From positions 124,001-188,000 of the forward strand of contig VDFB02321274.1 of the NCBI GenBank assembly GCA_007258455.2: a stretch of 64,000 nt of DNA, in the 5' to 3' direction. The notes under the pieces are model-generated. The model saw only the letters and a list, made by a program, of their open reading frames with translations, searched no databases and was not told the DNA's origin. Position 1 is the first letter of the stretch, and each line of letters opens with the position of its first letter. The position numbers were made by a program, and so were the translations under genes. Of the stretch, positions 1-12,277 are shown piece after piece. This DNA is from Sequoia sempervirens. Taxonomy: Eukaryota; Streptophyta; Pinopsida; Cupressales; Cupressaceae.

Positions 1-113
1 CACACCTGTATCCAAGAACCAATAAGGGTGATAAGGGTCATCCAAGCACACATAGCATGATCACGGGGGAACACATCACAAAACACACGCACACAAGATC
101 AAGAAGAGGCCTC

Positions 114-1500
114 CTAACATTGATCAACCAAGAGGTTGTCCACTTCCCACTCTAGATCATCATAGGGGGAAGGAGGACGAGCCTGTAGTGGAGGGATGTT
201 AAGAGGAGGAGCGTTTGACCCTCCTGTAACAAGGGCTAAGGAAGAGGGCCCCTCGAGGTCCTCTCCACTGAGCTCTTGTGGAGTCAAATTCGGTGATTTT
301 GCAAAGATCGCTGATAAGGCCGAAACTTCATCCACATAGTTAAACATGCACCCCACAAGAGTGCCATGTCTAACTTCAATGGATGGGGTAGGTTGAGCCT
401 GAGATTCACTGTTGGGCTCGCCGAGTGACTCGGGAGTGGTGATGAACTCAGGGGAAGTCAAAACTAGTTTTGTCACTAGGACAAAACAAGTCAGCACAAA
501 ACCACCTTGTGAAGAAGGTAGGCTCCTCTTACATCCTTCGTTGCTAGAAGGACCACTCTCCACCTCTTTCTTCACCGAAGGAGATGATATCCCCACAAAC
601 GAAGCTAGAGGTGTGGAGGAAGAGGAGGAAAGAACCACAATGGATACAACTGAGGTATTAACCATATCCACGGGCTTCAAAAAAGGTTGAATATCTGGAA
701 TGAACATCATCAAAGGTGGCTCCACTTTGGGAGCGATGAACACCTATACCCCCTTAGGGTTATGTGCATTTGCACTCACAGTGGAAGCTAGAAGTAGCAC
801 AGGACCAAGCTGGAGAGAAGCAGAAGGGAGGAAAGAGGGTGACACTACAGGAGGCCCTGAAGCGGGGGTGGTCGTATCTTCCTCCTTCCTTTGAGAGGTG
901 GCTTGTTTAGCTAAGAGGGCCTTTCACCGGCACTTGTGCTCATGCGCAAGGTAGTTTCTTTGGATCTTGGAGCTAGAGGCCAAAGGTTGTGAAGGAGCAG
1001 AAGGCTCTTGCTCAACCATAGGAATGTCCACTATGGCCATTTCCGGTGGAGGAATAGATTCTTGAATGGGAGTAGGAGAAATAGGCCGCGAGACAGCAAG
1101 AGGAGTCAGCTCAAGAGCCTTAGTAGCGGGCCTCTTCCCACTCACTACCTTGGGAGCAGGAGCGGTGGGAGGCTGGGGAGGTCAAGACAAAGATGACTCT
1201 CCTTGAGAGACCTTCTTCCTATCATACCGAATGGGTCTAAGCTCCGTCAGAAGGATAAGAAGCTCAAATGCAAGATGCTTAGGCTTTTTCCAAGCAGGCA
1301 CCATAGGATTCTCTTGCAGACGAGGAGTAGAACCTGATGATAACACAACAAAGCGAGAGGAAGCGTTAGGTTGACCAGGGGAAGAGGAAGGAGGATCATG
1401 AGACTGCTTCTCTTCTTCCTTCTTTCGTGCCTTAGTGGCATCGCTATCATCCTTTAGGCAATCCCTATGTGAGATGGCATAAGGTGAGGGAGGGTATCTG
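114..1500 (-). pseudogene. Pro/Ser-rich reading-frame remnant next to a gypsy protease
   Basis: Reading the minus strand from about 1500 to 114 gives long open stretches rich in Pro, Ser, Glu and Val, including one uninterrupted 209-residue frame (743-114). Stops or frame changes near 1190, 924 and 745 break it. It lies directly downstream, in the same direction, of the retropepsin remnant at 1640-2110, so I read it as part of the same decayed Ty3/gypsy-type element. The C-terminal end is acidic and ends shortly before the window edge. No reverse transcriptase motif is visible, so this may be a spacer or an element-specific extra domain. I do not recognise a family, and chance openness in a GC-richer stretch is possible. 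Confidence 0.4.
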
Positions 1501-1639
1501 ACTTTCGGCCTTAGACACCCTTTCTTATAATTTTGATACGTTCGGTGCAGAAGGTTCGTCCTAGGTGGGAGAGGACCAATGGGCGTAGGCCAAGAGTAGT
1601 CAAGGGAGTAGCTACCACATGCAACCGGTGTCGTGGATT

Positions 1640-2110
1640 ATGTGTACGGAGCCCCCATGGATAAATTTTAGACATTTATGCACGAAAAAGGGTACCGCGT
1701 TCATCGCCACCAACCAAGGGATACCCAATTTCACCCTAAAGAGCTCAAACCTGGGATGATGTCAAACAAGAGGTTCATAGATTTAGGTCCTACCAAGCCG
1801 ACAAGATGATACTACCTAAAGGGGGCACAAAAATCCCGTCATGTGTGCGGATAGTCCTCACAGGTGCATCATACCCATCTTTATGTAAAAATTTGATCAT
1901 CATAGTCTCCTCGGTTATTATGTTTACTTCTAACGTCAGATCAACGAGAACACCTAATACGATGTTCCCATTGATCCGCGTGGGGATATAAAGAGGAGAT
2001 GGTTCTTTGTTAAAACCCATCGACAGGTCATGTGAAGTAAAGGTTATGCCAGTACCATTGTCCACATGCTGCATAGAGAGGATAGGTTGATGCAAGAAGG
2101 ATGCCATCAC
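1640..2110 (-). pseudogene. Ty3/gypsy retropepsin-like (aspartic protease) remnant
   Basis: On the minus strand the frame starting at 2110 contains PLYIPTRINGNIVLGVLVD followed by LTLEVNIITEE. This aligns by eye with the plant gypsy protease core (xLVDTGSxxNIL), with the catalytic D-T/S-G changed to D-L-T. After a frameshift near 1780 another frame reads LGIPWLVAMNAVPF and then HKCLKFIHGG. That corresponds to the familiar end of this domain (LGRPWL..AVPS..H..LKFI). The family cleaves the gag-pol polyprotein of LTR retrotransposons. This copy is dead: the active-site triplet is altered, there is at least one frameshift, and stops follow. No LTR of the parent element was identified. Confidence 0.7.
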
Positions 2111-5100
2111 GCACGCTAGACAATGCTTTCATAGAGTCCCTAAATTCACAAGGATAAGACAGTGACCCAACTAAGGTTTCGTTATGAAATACCTTTGGAA
2201 CCTTCCAACTATGCCAACTAGGGGTCACAGGTTGGGTTGCAAGGCAACAACCTTACAACACTCACACCTACAACACTCCTAGAGTACAAGGAAAGGAACT
2301 ATCAGTATCACAAAAATGGAACCAAAATGGTTCACATCGGGTTCACCAAAATGTAAGGTAGGGGGACCTCCATGTGCAAGGCCCCAGGTCATGGAGGGCC
2401 AAGATGCGGAAAGTTGCCCTTACCTTAGCTAAATGGAATGTTTAGGGCATGAGGATGAGTATGATGAGGACTATAGAGTCCTGCAACCACTCTGCAATCT
2501 CAAGTTTCGAAGTGGGGCTAGGCAAGCCATTTTTTAGGTTCAACACTATGCCTTAGGGAGCTCTATGCTCAAGGATGGGAGCGCGGTCCTTGGATGACAG
2601 TGCAGCATGCTAGCATCTCTAAAGTGAATTGGCGTCCGTACGACCAGACAACAGAAGAGATGAGGTTGAACCTATTAAAGTGGGCTAATGGTCCAACTAA
2701 CTATTAAAGGGCCAAAATAACAAGATTAAGTAAATGAAATATTCTCTAATATGATAAAGCAAAAATGTAAGAGTAAGGGTGGTGAGAAGAATCTCACAAA
2801 GGAACTCATTCGCTAGCTAGCTCCTTAAAAGCGCGTCCACCTACACACAAAAAGAGAGGAAAATTTTGGGTGGTTGTATAGGGGCCTACCTCAGTCAAAC
2901 CCCTGTTTAGGTGTTTCTACCTCCACAGACAGCCAAAGGAATGAGATAAAGAAAGCAATATAGTGAAAAGAACAAAAGCACTACAAAACAATAAAGTGCT
3001 AACCTAACCAAGTGATAGAAGGAAATAAAGGGAAGCTTACCACCTCCGCCAAGAGCGCTCAAGGCTGCTTGGCAGAGAAAATGAGAGTACTTGAGCCTCT
3101 GCTGCAATGGTGTTTCATTCCCAACTTGTTCTACCAAAGATGGAGTGTCGTGTTTGTTGCAATGGAGAGCTTGTATGTTGCTTGAGAGCTTGAAAAGTGA
3201 ATGCAAGAATGTGAGAATGGAAGCTTGAAGTTTTCAATAGCTTAGAGGAAGTTGTGAAGAATTTTGAATGCATGTTGAAGGGATGAATTTGAAGAAGGAA
3301 TGAAAGAAACAGCCATATTCGGGTCAATCGGCTAAAGGGGGCGTTAAAACTTGACTCCCAATGAGAAGTGTAATGCCTCTGCAGGTTCAACCACATGAAT
3401 CTACTAGGGACATAAGCGCGTTGTGCGGACATCTACGCAGGGCGCAAGCGTCCCCGACAGAAACGCCTCCACCGACACTCAAAACAGGCGCCAAGTGGGA
3501 TGCAAGCAATGGGTTTAGGTGGAATTAAGCCTCTGAACTTGCTTTTGTAAAGTGGAAGGAGGCAAAGGGGGAATTTACACATGGGGTGCAAATTCACTCC
3601 CATACAAAAGCAAATAAAGAAGAAAAATTAATTGGCATTGGCATGAAGGAAGATCAAGAGTGTCTTCAAGCTAAGTGAAGCATAAGAGCAATTGTAGAAG
3701 TAATGAGAGAACAATTTTCTCAAGCAGACACATATACAAAGTTCCATTGGCAAGAAACACATTCAAGGAGCCAGCAAGTTGGTGATGATAAGAATGTTGA
3801 TCAGAAGATAGGTATAGCTGAGATAAAGGAAGAAACAAGAAAGCAAGCACAAGGAGCTAGTGAAGAGGCACATTGACCTCATGGTTTTTATCCAATGTAT
3901 GTTGATGAAAATGTTTGTATAGGTGTAGACCAAGGAGAGAATGAAGAGGATGAATAAATAGACAACAACAATAATGAGGCATATAAAAGAGAAATAGAAT
4001 TTTGGAGTCTTGCAACTGAGAAGGAGATAAGAAGGAGAAGCTACAAGAAGGAAGAGTGAAACAAAAGAGTGAAAACCAAGAAACATAGAGCCCATAAATC
4101 CAAGCATAGAGAATATCATGAGGATTTAAGAGAAAAACTAAGAATACAACACAATTGGAAGAAGAAAAAAAATAAGACCATCATTTGAGATGGAACTCCA
4201 ATTTCTCCCACCTTGGGAGTATGATGCAGGAGCATCTAGCAACCTGAAAATATAAGTTTTAGATTTTGATGAGAAATTTCATGAAGAGGTCCATTTTTTT
4301 TTAGCATGGATTCCCACTCAATGGGATCCTTTTGAGTGTGTAATAAGGTATAGAGGAGTTCCCCTCCAAAATACTATGTTTAAATATTTGAATTTGTTAA
4401 GGAGTCCTAGGAGGTCAAAAGTTAGTAATGTTATTTAAGGAGGTTGAAAATATTGTAAAAGGGGAAAATAATATTATAATTAACCTCTTAACCCACCCAA
4501 GTGGGGTTGTAAGTGAGTTACCAACTTAGGTTAGGTTTTGAAGTCTTGGAAAAAGTGCATATTTTGCAAGTTTGGTGCAAAAAAAGACATGAAGTTACAT
4601 TAGGTTTTTAGGTTTTTTGATGAAAAAGAAACTCATATTAAAATTTTAACTATTCTTGGTGTGGATTGACACAGAATGAATGAGAAGAATGCTCCAAGAA
4701 GCTGTGGGGACAAATTTTGATGAAAATACCTTATTTTTTCATGTTTTTTTGACAATTTTCTACAGTTTCAAACTGTAAACAGCCTTGTACGGCCCTGTAC
4801 GAAACATTTGCAAGTCTGAGAATGGATGGTTTGATAGTGATTTTTTTTTAGGTTCAAATTATTTTTGTTTCATTAAATTTCGTGAAGTTTTGAGCAAGCT
4901 ACAACAAATTTACTACTAGCTACCTTGTTCAGAACTAGGGTTTCCAACAAGCTTTAAAAATTCATAACCTTTGTTTGCACTGTCAAAAATTGATGAAACT
5001 TGGTGAAGTTATTCCTTAGGTTTCTTCCCAAGTTCCCACCAAAGGATAATTACTAATTCAATCATTTGTGTTATTTATGAAGGTTTGAGTGTGTTCTTTG

Positions 5101-5390
5101 TCATAAAGATTGTCAAAACCCTAGGTTTCTTTGAGGGTTTAATGAAAAATATATTGTTTGAGTTTACCACAAAAAAGTGAGGGTTTGAAGAGGCTCTGTG
5201 GAGTGTTTTTTAGGTTTTATAAGCTCAAGAAGGTATGAGAATGAGTGTTGATGCAATAAAAGCCTAATTAGGACATTGTTGAGGGTTTGTGCCTAGACAA
5301 GAAAGTTAGTATAAATCTTGAAAAATTGGGTTGGAACACCTTCAGTAGATTCTATAGAATCTGAAAACCATTTGTTTCTTGCATTTTTTA
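2111..5390. other. Intergenic sequence without a recognisable gene
   Basis: This 3.3 kb stretch holds only short open frames. Minus-strand frames at 2907-3432 and 3763-4119 are the Phe/Leu/Ser-rich complements of purine-rich plus-strand DNA and match no family I know. The part from about 3500 to 5390 is AT-rich with many stops. It probably includes untranslated or LTR sequence of decayed retroelements, but I found no repeated ends or primer-binding site. Confidence 0.5.
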
Positions 5391-5394
5391 TCCC

Positions 5395-5790
5395 TCTACA
5401 TCATTTTTTAATAATCCTAATTACTGCAACAAGTTTTGTACTAGAAGACACATATAGATTTATCAAATTTATTTTGTAATTGTGAACAGTTGATTGTACT
5501 ATTATAGCTTTAATGTTATTGGATTATAATAGTGAGCTTAAGATTTGTATTAATTTTTTGATACATATCATAACACCATATCTAATATGCATAGAAATAC
5601 ATTTAAATTGTTGTAATTTATATTGATATTTGAATTAGATGTATGTGTTTCTTGTAAACATATTATATCAGATTCGATGAAGTCATAGTCATTTGCAATG
5701 TCATCAATATGGGAGTATAGACTTCATGTATTTAAGGAGATAAAAGACATTGAGGTGTTTATGATTGAGATGTTTTGTCTACGTATTGGA
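5395..5790 (-). pseudogene. EEP (AP-endonuclease-like) domain fragment downstream of a PIF1 helicase
   Basis: On the minus strand, just downstream of the helicase remnant at 5900-6566, a frame reads SLNT, a stop, SLYSHIDDIANDYDFIESD and then IICLQETHTS. A frameshift follows, then GVMICIKKLIQILSS and further residues to about 5395. This is the typical start of an exonuclease-endonuclease-phosphatase domain of the kind used by non-LTR retrotransposons: S(L/I)NxRSL at the start, then the DIICLxET block with its catalytic Glu, then the HGVxI strand. The linker from helicase to endonuclease (5780-5900) also reads as protein in one frame. The domain ends abruptly near 5395, so the GDFN and SDH parts are missing. 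A helicase-endonuclease order is characteristic of Helentron-type Helitrons. Confidence 0.7.
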
Positions 5791-5899
5791 ATTTCCATTT
5801 TTCTTCTATGACTAATCGATGCATTTTGTTTACAACTTTGTTTTTGACATTAAAATTTTGTCTTGTTAGTGGATTCAATAAGTATAATGAATGAATTTT

Positions 5900-6566
5900 T
5901 GTAAAAGCAAAAATGTTGTATATACTAGTCCATGTGACTTGACTCCTAACAGATCAAACACAAGTTCATCCAATGTGAGACCTTGTGGCCTATGAATTGT
6001 TCATGTGCATGCAAGTTTTACAAGGAAATGCTTATATATTTGTATTTGTGATGTATGTTTGTAGTTTCATACATATTTTTCTATCCATGGTATACGCACC
6101 CATTATTTTAGTGTTGTATTGGTGTATAGATGTTGGATTTTGGTAGATTATTGTTGACCAATTTTGGAATCATTAAATTAAATTCATATAATATCAATGT
6201 TGTTTTAAATTGTGCATTCTTGGAAAATATCATCACTCCATTTGCAAGTCCATCTTTGGTATTGTAATTCTTAAAATATAATTCAACAAGCATACCAATT
6301 TGCAATACAATTTTTTTCTAGAATTGTATCAATGTATGTTCTTGTGTTGCCATAGTTTTCATTGATATCATCAACTGCATCAATAACAATTTCTTGATTA
6401 GAAACAATCGATAACACTTTTGTGTTGTGTCAGGTTCTAGATTTATTCCTTTTGAAAAAGTATGGGAATATTGCATCCATAAAAGGTACTTGTATACATT
6501 TATTGTTAAAAAAATTATGTCATTATCAGATTGTGTATTGATTAGTATTTTGTTTAGTGTAGTAAT
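5900..6566 (-). pseudogene. PIF1-like Helitron helicase, C-terminal half (3' part of a split gene)
   Basis: Minus-strand frames contain LVELYFKNYNTKDGLANGV (about 6290-6240), which matches the LxxNY..xxGLxNGxxG block of PIF1/Helitron helicases. Further down come LVKLACT, a stop, TIHRPQGLTLDELVFDL and then GVKSHGLVYTTFL. This is the last PIF1 motif block (A.T.HKxQGxTLDxVxxxL ... GxxYVALSR), with ALSR decayed to TFL. The piece begins at 6566, exactly where the 15 kb LTR element at 6567-21549 starts. The N-terminal half resumes beyond that element at 21550. In-frame stops and frameshifts show that it is dead. Confidence 0.8.
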
Positions 6567-7058
6567 TGTAGACATCTAAATATGTCCATACTCAACCACA
6601 CTTGAATTTACCCCATTCTATTTGTTAATTAAGTAAATAATGTTTATTTATTAATTTAATTCATCCTTATCTCACCCTTAATTAAATAAATTTACATTTA
6701 TTTAATTAATCTAACCATAGCCCCCAAACCTTCCAACTAAATAAATAAATTACTACCTACTTAATTAATTTATTTAGGCTAATTAACCTTCATTATCATT
6801 TTCTTATTATTTAATTCCACCTCACCATCAATCCTTGTCCATTAAATCCTATCCCTTGAATCCATCTACATGGATCAAGATCTAAACCGGTCATCATATG
6901 ACAAGTGTCCTAACCTACCTATCCTACCCCTTGCTCACACATGTGTGAGCATATCTCTCACACATGTGAAGCACCCTACCCCTTACACATGTCATGGATA
7001 TGTCACTTCATCTCTTACACATGTCATAGCATGTCTCTTTCATGTTCTTCCCAATGTG
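6567..7058 (+). repeat. 5' LTR, left part (interrupted)
   Basis: Matches 20671-21130 of the 3' LTR: the shared start, the ACCACACTTGAATTTACCCC stretch, AT-rich sequence with AATTAATTTATTTAGG, then repeats of CACACATGTG. A perfect 16-bp palindrome built on CACACATGTGTG lies at 6934-6949. The match stops at the insertion point near 7054-7058. Confidence 0.85.
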
Positions 7059-7099
7059 TGTATTGTCACTAAATTATGCACCCTTACTAAGTGTAGAAC

Positions 7100-9600
7100 T
7101 TAGCTACCTTGTGAAACATGGGAATCATCTTCAAGATGTGAGTGACTTATGATGAAGATGAACCTCCAGAGAGGGCTAGTTCCCTTTGATACCTCACTGA
7201 AAATGACTTAACTATTGCTTTTGCTGATGAAAAGGGGTGAAAAAGATATAAAAAAATAAAACTACTGTTTATGGAGATGATGCACCAAATTGTATAAAAC
7301 CTATTCTTGTTGTTTTTAAGTCACAATTTCTCTCAATAAAAGGTTTTTCTTTACACACAACTCAGTTTTGACAAGCTTGCACATCAATATTTCATAAGAA
7401 GGTTAAATATTGGTTTTGTTGAAGGGAAACTAGGTGTTTTCACAACTAAAAAACTCTTGAAAATAATAAAACAACTTATAACCTATATGTGTTTTGTTTA
7501 TTTAAATATAATGATGTTTTCAAATAAGACATAATTCAAGGATTGATATGACGTAATCACATCAAATCATTTGCAACAACACATAACATGTGAAATTTAA
7601 GAAGGGAAAACTGAAATTTATTGAAAAATAGGATCTTAAGCTGTACATAATTTGAAATTGCCAAGAGAAAGTGAAATTATATGATTTTCAATCATAGGAT
7701 GACTGGTTATGAGTTACAATGCTATCTTTTTCATAAAAATAAAACATTTTTAGTTTACAATCATCTTCCGAAAATGCAAGAATCAACTTGAATGAGGATT
7801 ATGCGTCCCCTTCATGCTTTGTAACAATCCTCTAAATGATAGGAACACACTTTGAATAGTAAAATGACAAGTGTCCTTGTTGTCAGGTCAAAGTCTCCTT
7901 GTTGGGTGCCTAGTTGAATTCCCTCCTACTCTTACTCCTAGAATAGCTCCACGATGTTTCCTTGGTGTGCTTTTACTTTCTCCATGAAGACCCCCTTTTG
8001 ATAGGCTCCTAAATTCTTTTGAGTGGCCCAAACTGCTCATAACTCCTTTATAACTAACATCAAGCCTCCAACTACCTCAAAATTGCCTTGCAAACAAATA
8101 GGACATGTGTTCTCAAGAGTTTTAAAGAGAAAATTATTTTTGTTGCATGGGATAAGGCTCTTAATTTCTTCATTGAACACTATCTCTACCTTATAGGACT
8201 TATTAAATATTTTTTGGTTCACCGTCATTTTATATTTGCATGTTAATACTTCATGAATTATCTCCTATTTATGACTATACAATCCTTGCTAGTAATGACA
8301 CTTGTCTTCTGTTACACTGTGAGTTGTTCTTTGTTCATGATTGTCCCTCATACCATACAATTATTCCCTTGTATTTTTAAGACTATCATATTAACTATGA
8401 TTTAGGGAAGACCATTGTAATGCCCTTTCATGTCTATGAGTTACCTTATGAACTGTTTCTTGTGACTTTTTTCCATGTGTCATGGCATAGTTTATGATTG
8501 TCAAACTGGTCTTTTCCAAATTGCTTTCATGATCAAGGTGAACTTTCCACTCAATATCATTTTGTAATGACCTATTCAAGGATTGTCTCCTTTGATGCTA
8601 ACACAACATTGTGCATTCTTCCTTTTTACCACAAGAATGTCTTTGGGAAAGACAAAAAAATGTTTGGTATCATTAAATACTAATTCATTTTCCTTTAAAT
8701 TACTCACATGCATAGGTCTATGGAATATTATCATACCCTCTTTAATGACTTTTCAAATACATTTGATTATCATTCACATTGTGATCTTCGGGACTCTCAT
8801 TATCTATTTGAATTGTCATGTTTATTTTGACTATTTAGATGTCTTAACTCTGGTAGTCCTTAGTATTATTCATTATGCCTTGGAGCCCTTAGTATTCTTC
8901 ATCATGCCTTGGAGTCCTTATTCAATTCTATGACTATTATTTCTCATTTTTAGGCATTATTACTCTACCATACATTATCCTTTGACTATGATCATTGTCC
9001 TTTCATGTTAAGACTATCATCATAGTGATAGTCTCGTCATGACTATCATCATAGTGATAGTCTCGTCATGACTATCATACATATCTCTACCCTTCTACTA
9101 TCTAGCATGGTTGTCCCCATACAATGGAATCATTTCCATATATAATGTCACTCAGACCTCACTCTACCACATTCTCCTTCAATTAAATGTTTCCTTAAAG
9201 ATAGACTTGTTATCATTTCTCATGTCCTATTCTTTGCTCAAGATTGTCTTCACACTATTTTATTGTCATAGAGTTTACTTTGTATGGTGACTATCCTTCG
9301 ATAATTTGTTCCATCAATATTTATAACCCTACCTTCTGTCACTTCCCACTGGTATTTTGATCCCTTTTGTGTTCATACATTAAATGGGTTCTTGGTCCAT
9401 TTGATAGTGTTCTTGATTAGACTATCATTTAAAATTTATGGACTATCTTTTCTTGGAATTTGGAATTTCTCTCTGATAGGGTCACATGACTGTAACTTTA
9501 TTTTTTGGACTGCTCACTCTTGGTCATCACTTTGACATATGTCTTCATTATCCCTTTACTAGCTCATCTTGTCATGCATGTAGAAATATTTAGAGATTTT
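7100..9600. other. Interior of nested element, no recognisable gene
   Basis: AT-rich, with only short open frames on both strands (for example 8037-8228 and 8391-8579 on the minus strand, 8583-8933 on the plus strand). None shows a motif I recognise. A short tandem repeat lies at 9012-9078. Confidence 0.4.
9012..9078. repeat. 29-bp tandem repeat with internal hairpin
   Basis: Two perfect copies of a 29-bp unit (9012-9040 and 9041-9069) and the first nine bases of a third. Each unit contains ACTATCA and TGATAGT a few bases apart, so it can fold back on itself. Confidence 0.8.
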
Positions 9601-10260
9601 TGTCACTTAAGAATACCTTTTCATGGTAAATGTGTGGCTCTTAAATGACTTTCAACAAATGAATTTAAACAAAAATTCCTAACAATACATGCTCTAATTG
9701 AAAATACAAAAGGATCATCCATAATGGTTTTTGCAAGGAGTTGACCCCTGATGCCCAAGCTCTATAACTCGATAACTATTGGTTTTAGCTTATCTTCAAT
9801 CTTGTGGACCAATAATGTATGAAAATTGGAAAATACATGATCCATTTCCTCTCTACCTAGACCAATACTCTTAAGATAATCAATCTTCAAAGACAGGGAT
9901 ATTGTCTTATAAGTTACAAAATTTAGATACTTCCTCAATATATGATATATCGTCTCCTTCCTCACTCCACAATTTGTTAAAACATGAATCTTGGGTTCTA
10001 AATCAGCATATCTATTTTGAGTAGAATAAAAAAGGGCATTTCTCCAAGCACCTATCTATAGAAGAGGACCAAATTCTATTATCAATTTTTTTTTTGATAT
10101 TTTCTTTATAATTTTTTGAACCTATAGGCTCCAATCCAAACCGTACACAATACTTCAATAACTTCTCAATGATGGATGTTCTACTAGGAAATTTATGAAG
10201 TGTATAAAAAGTGGATGCCACTTATTCAAGTATTCAAATTTCAAGATATATGGGCAGGAA
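9600..10260 (-). pseudogene. mTERF-family (mitochondrial/plastid transcription termination factor) pseudogene fragment
   Basis: Minus-strand translation shows consecutive mTERF-type helical repeats: DRCLEKCPFLFYS, a frameshift, then YADLEPKIHVLTNCGVRKET, then LKIDYLKSIGLGREEMDHVF, then EDKLKPIVIEL, an in-frame stop, and DDPFVFSIRACIVRN. The pattern of LKP(K/I)..L..LG(I/L)....(I)......P is the signature of this organelle nucleic-acid-binding family. About 200 codons remain of a protein usually 300-500 residues long. At least one frameshift (near 10015), one stop and missing ends show that it is non-functional. No intron was evident. It lies inside the 5.2 kb nested element, so it is probably a host gene piece captured or retro-copied by a transposon. 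Confidence 0.75.
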
Positions 10261-12272
10261 TATAAAATCGATGATAATGTATCCCTTTTAAAGCCATAAC
10301 TCTCAAGGTTTTTTCAATTCAAATTCACAATTGTTTAACAAAATTTTGTATTGATGAATCAAGCAATAAACATTAATTCTAGGAAAACCATACCATCTTA
10401 ACTATCTAGTGACTACAATCAATCCTCTATCAATACAAAGCTCGATTTGTTGTGGCTTTGAGGCATCTTCCTCTTTGTCAATGCTCTATTAGAAAGGTCA
10501 ATCTCATTGAGTGCACTGTCCTTATTGAAAAGGTTTATCACTACTACCCTATAGTCATTTTTCAATGAAACCTATTCATACCTAAGCCCATCCAATTATA
10601 TGTCTTTGTTAGTTAAATTGACAAGGGATTTCACCTTCATAACAAACTTTGGAGCATATTTTACTGCTCTAAAAAATAGTTTTCCTTAAATTCCATTTCT
10701 TGCAAAGGTGATCTTCTATGTCGAACTGGTCTTAGATCTTAGTATCTTGAAAGTTGCCTTCCTTGTTTCTAATTGTCCCTAGGACTATCAATACAAACTT
10801 TTCACTTGTATAGAAATATCAAAACTTGACCTTCTTGTGTCCTTTGGTTATTTTATAAAACACAAATATATGCCTCATTAGGTTGATTATCCTTCCTCAT
10901 TGTGCAACCTTCATCTATATTTGATACTCTATTTATTTTTTGTGTCAAGTCATATGCCTTCACTATACACCTTACCATCCCTTTTCAATATCATTTTCAT
11001 GATTAACTCTTACCATTGTGTGTTAGTTCTTGCTTTTAAATATTCAAGATATTTTTGCCTTCCAAAGGTTTTCTATTATATGAGTATGTATTTTCATTAT
11101 GTAATGATAGTGGACTTCAAACAAGACAAAATAAAACAAGAAAACTTGAAAATAAAAGATGAACTATAAAAATATCCTCTTGAAACGTTCAGACGACTTT
11201 CACATGTAAAATGGACATGTTATTATCTACCATTGTCATGTGGTCTCTATAACTTGAGGAAACCTCAACATATGGGGTTGCACTTTACATAATATTAGTC
11301 ATTATACATTTCATCTAGGATGAATCCTTCATCATCGATAATGAAAATCCTTAACTATGCTCTTGTTCACTATTATTATGGCCTTTTTGGATAGGGCTTA
11401 AATATTTTGCAGAGTTTTCTCCTTTCCAAACAACACCACTATTTGGGGTTTCAGGTAATTACTTGACACCTCTTGTGGCTTATGAGGTCATGACTCCAAG
11501 TCATCCAAAATTTATAGTAAAGGAAATTTCACAAAAGGGAAATACATGGCTTCACTTTTTTTATAAAGTTCACCTTTTAAGTCACCCTTTATACTTATGA
11601 CTATAAAAAAATCTTCCAAGATAATAACAGGATTAGAAAAATATCATATATATGCTTTTACTTTGAGTTCCACGTGCATGTCTTTGCATGGAAAAGGCAA
11701 GGTGATTCTTAGGAGGTTTCATGTTGCTTCCACACATCCTCAGCTTGTTATGTATGTGTCTTCTCTTGAACATACTTTTTCATAGCTTCCCAAGGCATTA
11801 AAACTGGAGAAAACCATGGCATAAATTCTTCTCCATTAATATGGAACTGGATCATTAAAACTAACACCTCTTATTTTGGGATGATTCATTAAAACTTGTT
11901 GGCAATTTTGGCTGCCATGATAGCTTGGGAAATGTTGTGCAAAGAGTGCTAAGTGTGATAAAAAAACCCTAATAGCTAGACTCGGTCAAAAGAGACTCAA
12001 AATTTTCATTTACTAGGCTTCCTAATGCAATGCGAACTTGACAAGAATAATAAGGCTTTTTTAACACTTTTAACAACTTAAGTGATAAAAATACTTTCCA
12101 AAGGTGAAAAAATAACTTGAAGATATCAGCTTAGGAAAATAATTTATCAAACATTCACCTTTGAAAATAATTTTAAAACCCTTCTTGAAATTTTAGGACA
12201 AGGCCAAGAGTCTTGAAAGAAGATGAACAAACTGTCGTGCCTATTTATACCAAGGGTAAAAATAGGTTAGCA
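10261..12272. other. Nested element, upstream part; no recognisable gene
   Basis: Minus-strand frames upstream of the mTERF piece (10320-10680) read for 50 or more residues with few stops but match no family I know; they could be further host-derived sequence. Around 11780-11850 a minus-strand frame includes INGEEFMPWFSPVLMPWEAM, also unrecognised. The promoter-like TATAAATA lies near 12250 on the minus strand. Confidence 0.35.
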
Positions 12273-12277
12273 GTGTG

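Larger units (their letters stand above)
7059..12272 (-). mobile_element. 5.2 kb element nested in the 5' LTR, carrying an mTERF gene copy
   Basis: The 5' LTR similarity breaks at about 7058 and resumes at 12273. The inserted segment has TG..CA ends on either strand (TGTATTGTC at 7059; GTTAGCA ending at 12272). It is flanked by near-identical 5-mers (ATGTG at 7054-7058, GTGTG at 12273-12277), as expected for a target-site duplication with one change. Read on the minus strand it starts TGCTAACC and soon shows GGTATAAATAGG, a good TATA box, suggesting minus-strand transcription. I found no second LTR copy inside, no polyprotein motif and no clear terminal inverted repeat, so the class is open. 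Its most recognisable content is a decayed mTERF-like frame at 9600-10260. Confidence 0.65.

Noticed and set aside
3763..4119. 118-residue hydrophobic minus-strand frame
   Set aside because: It is the complement of purine-rich DNA; composition alone explains it.
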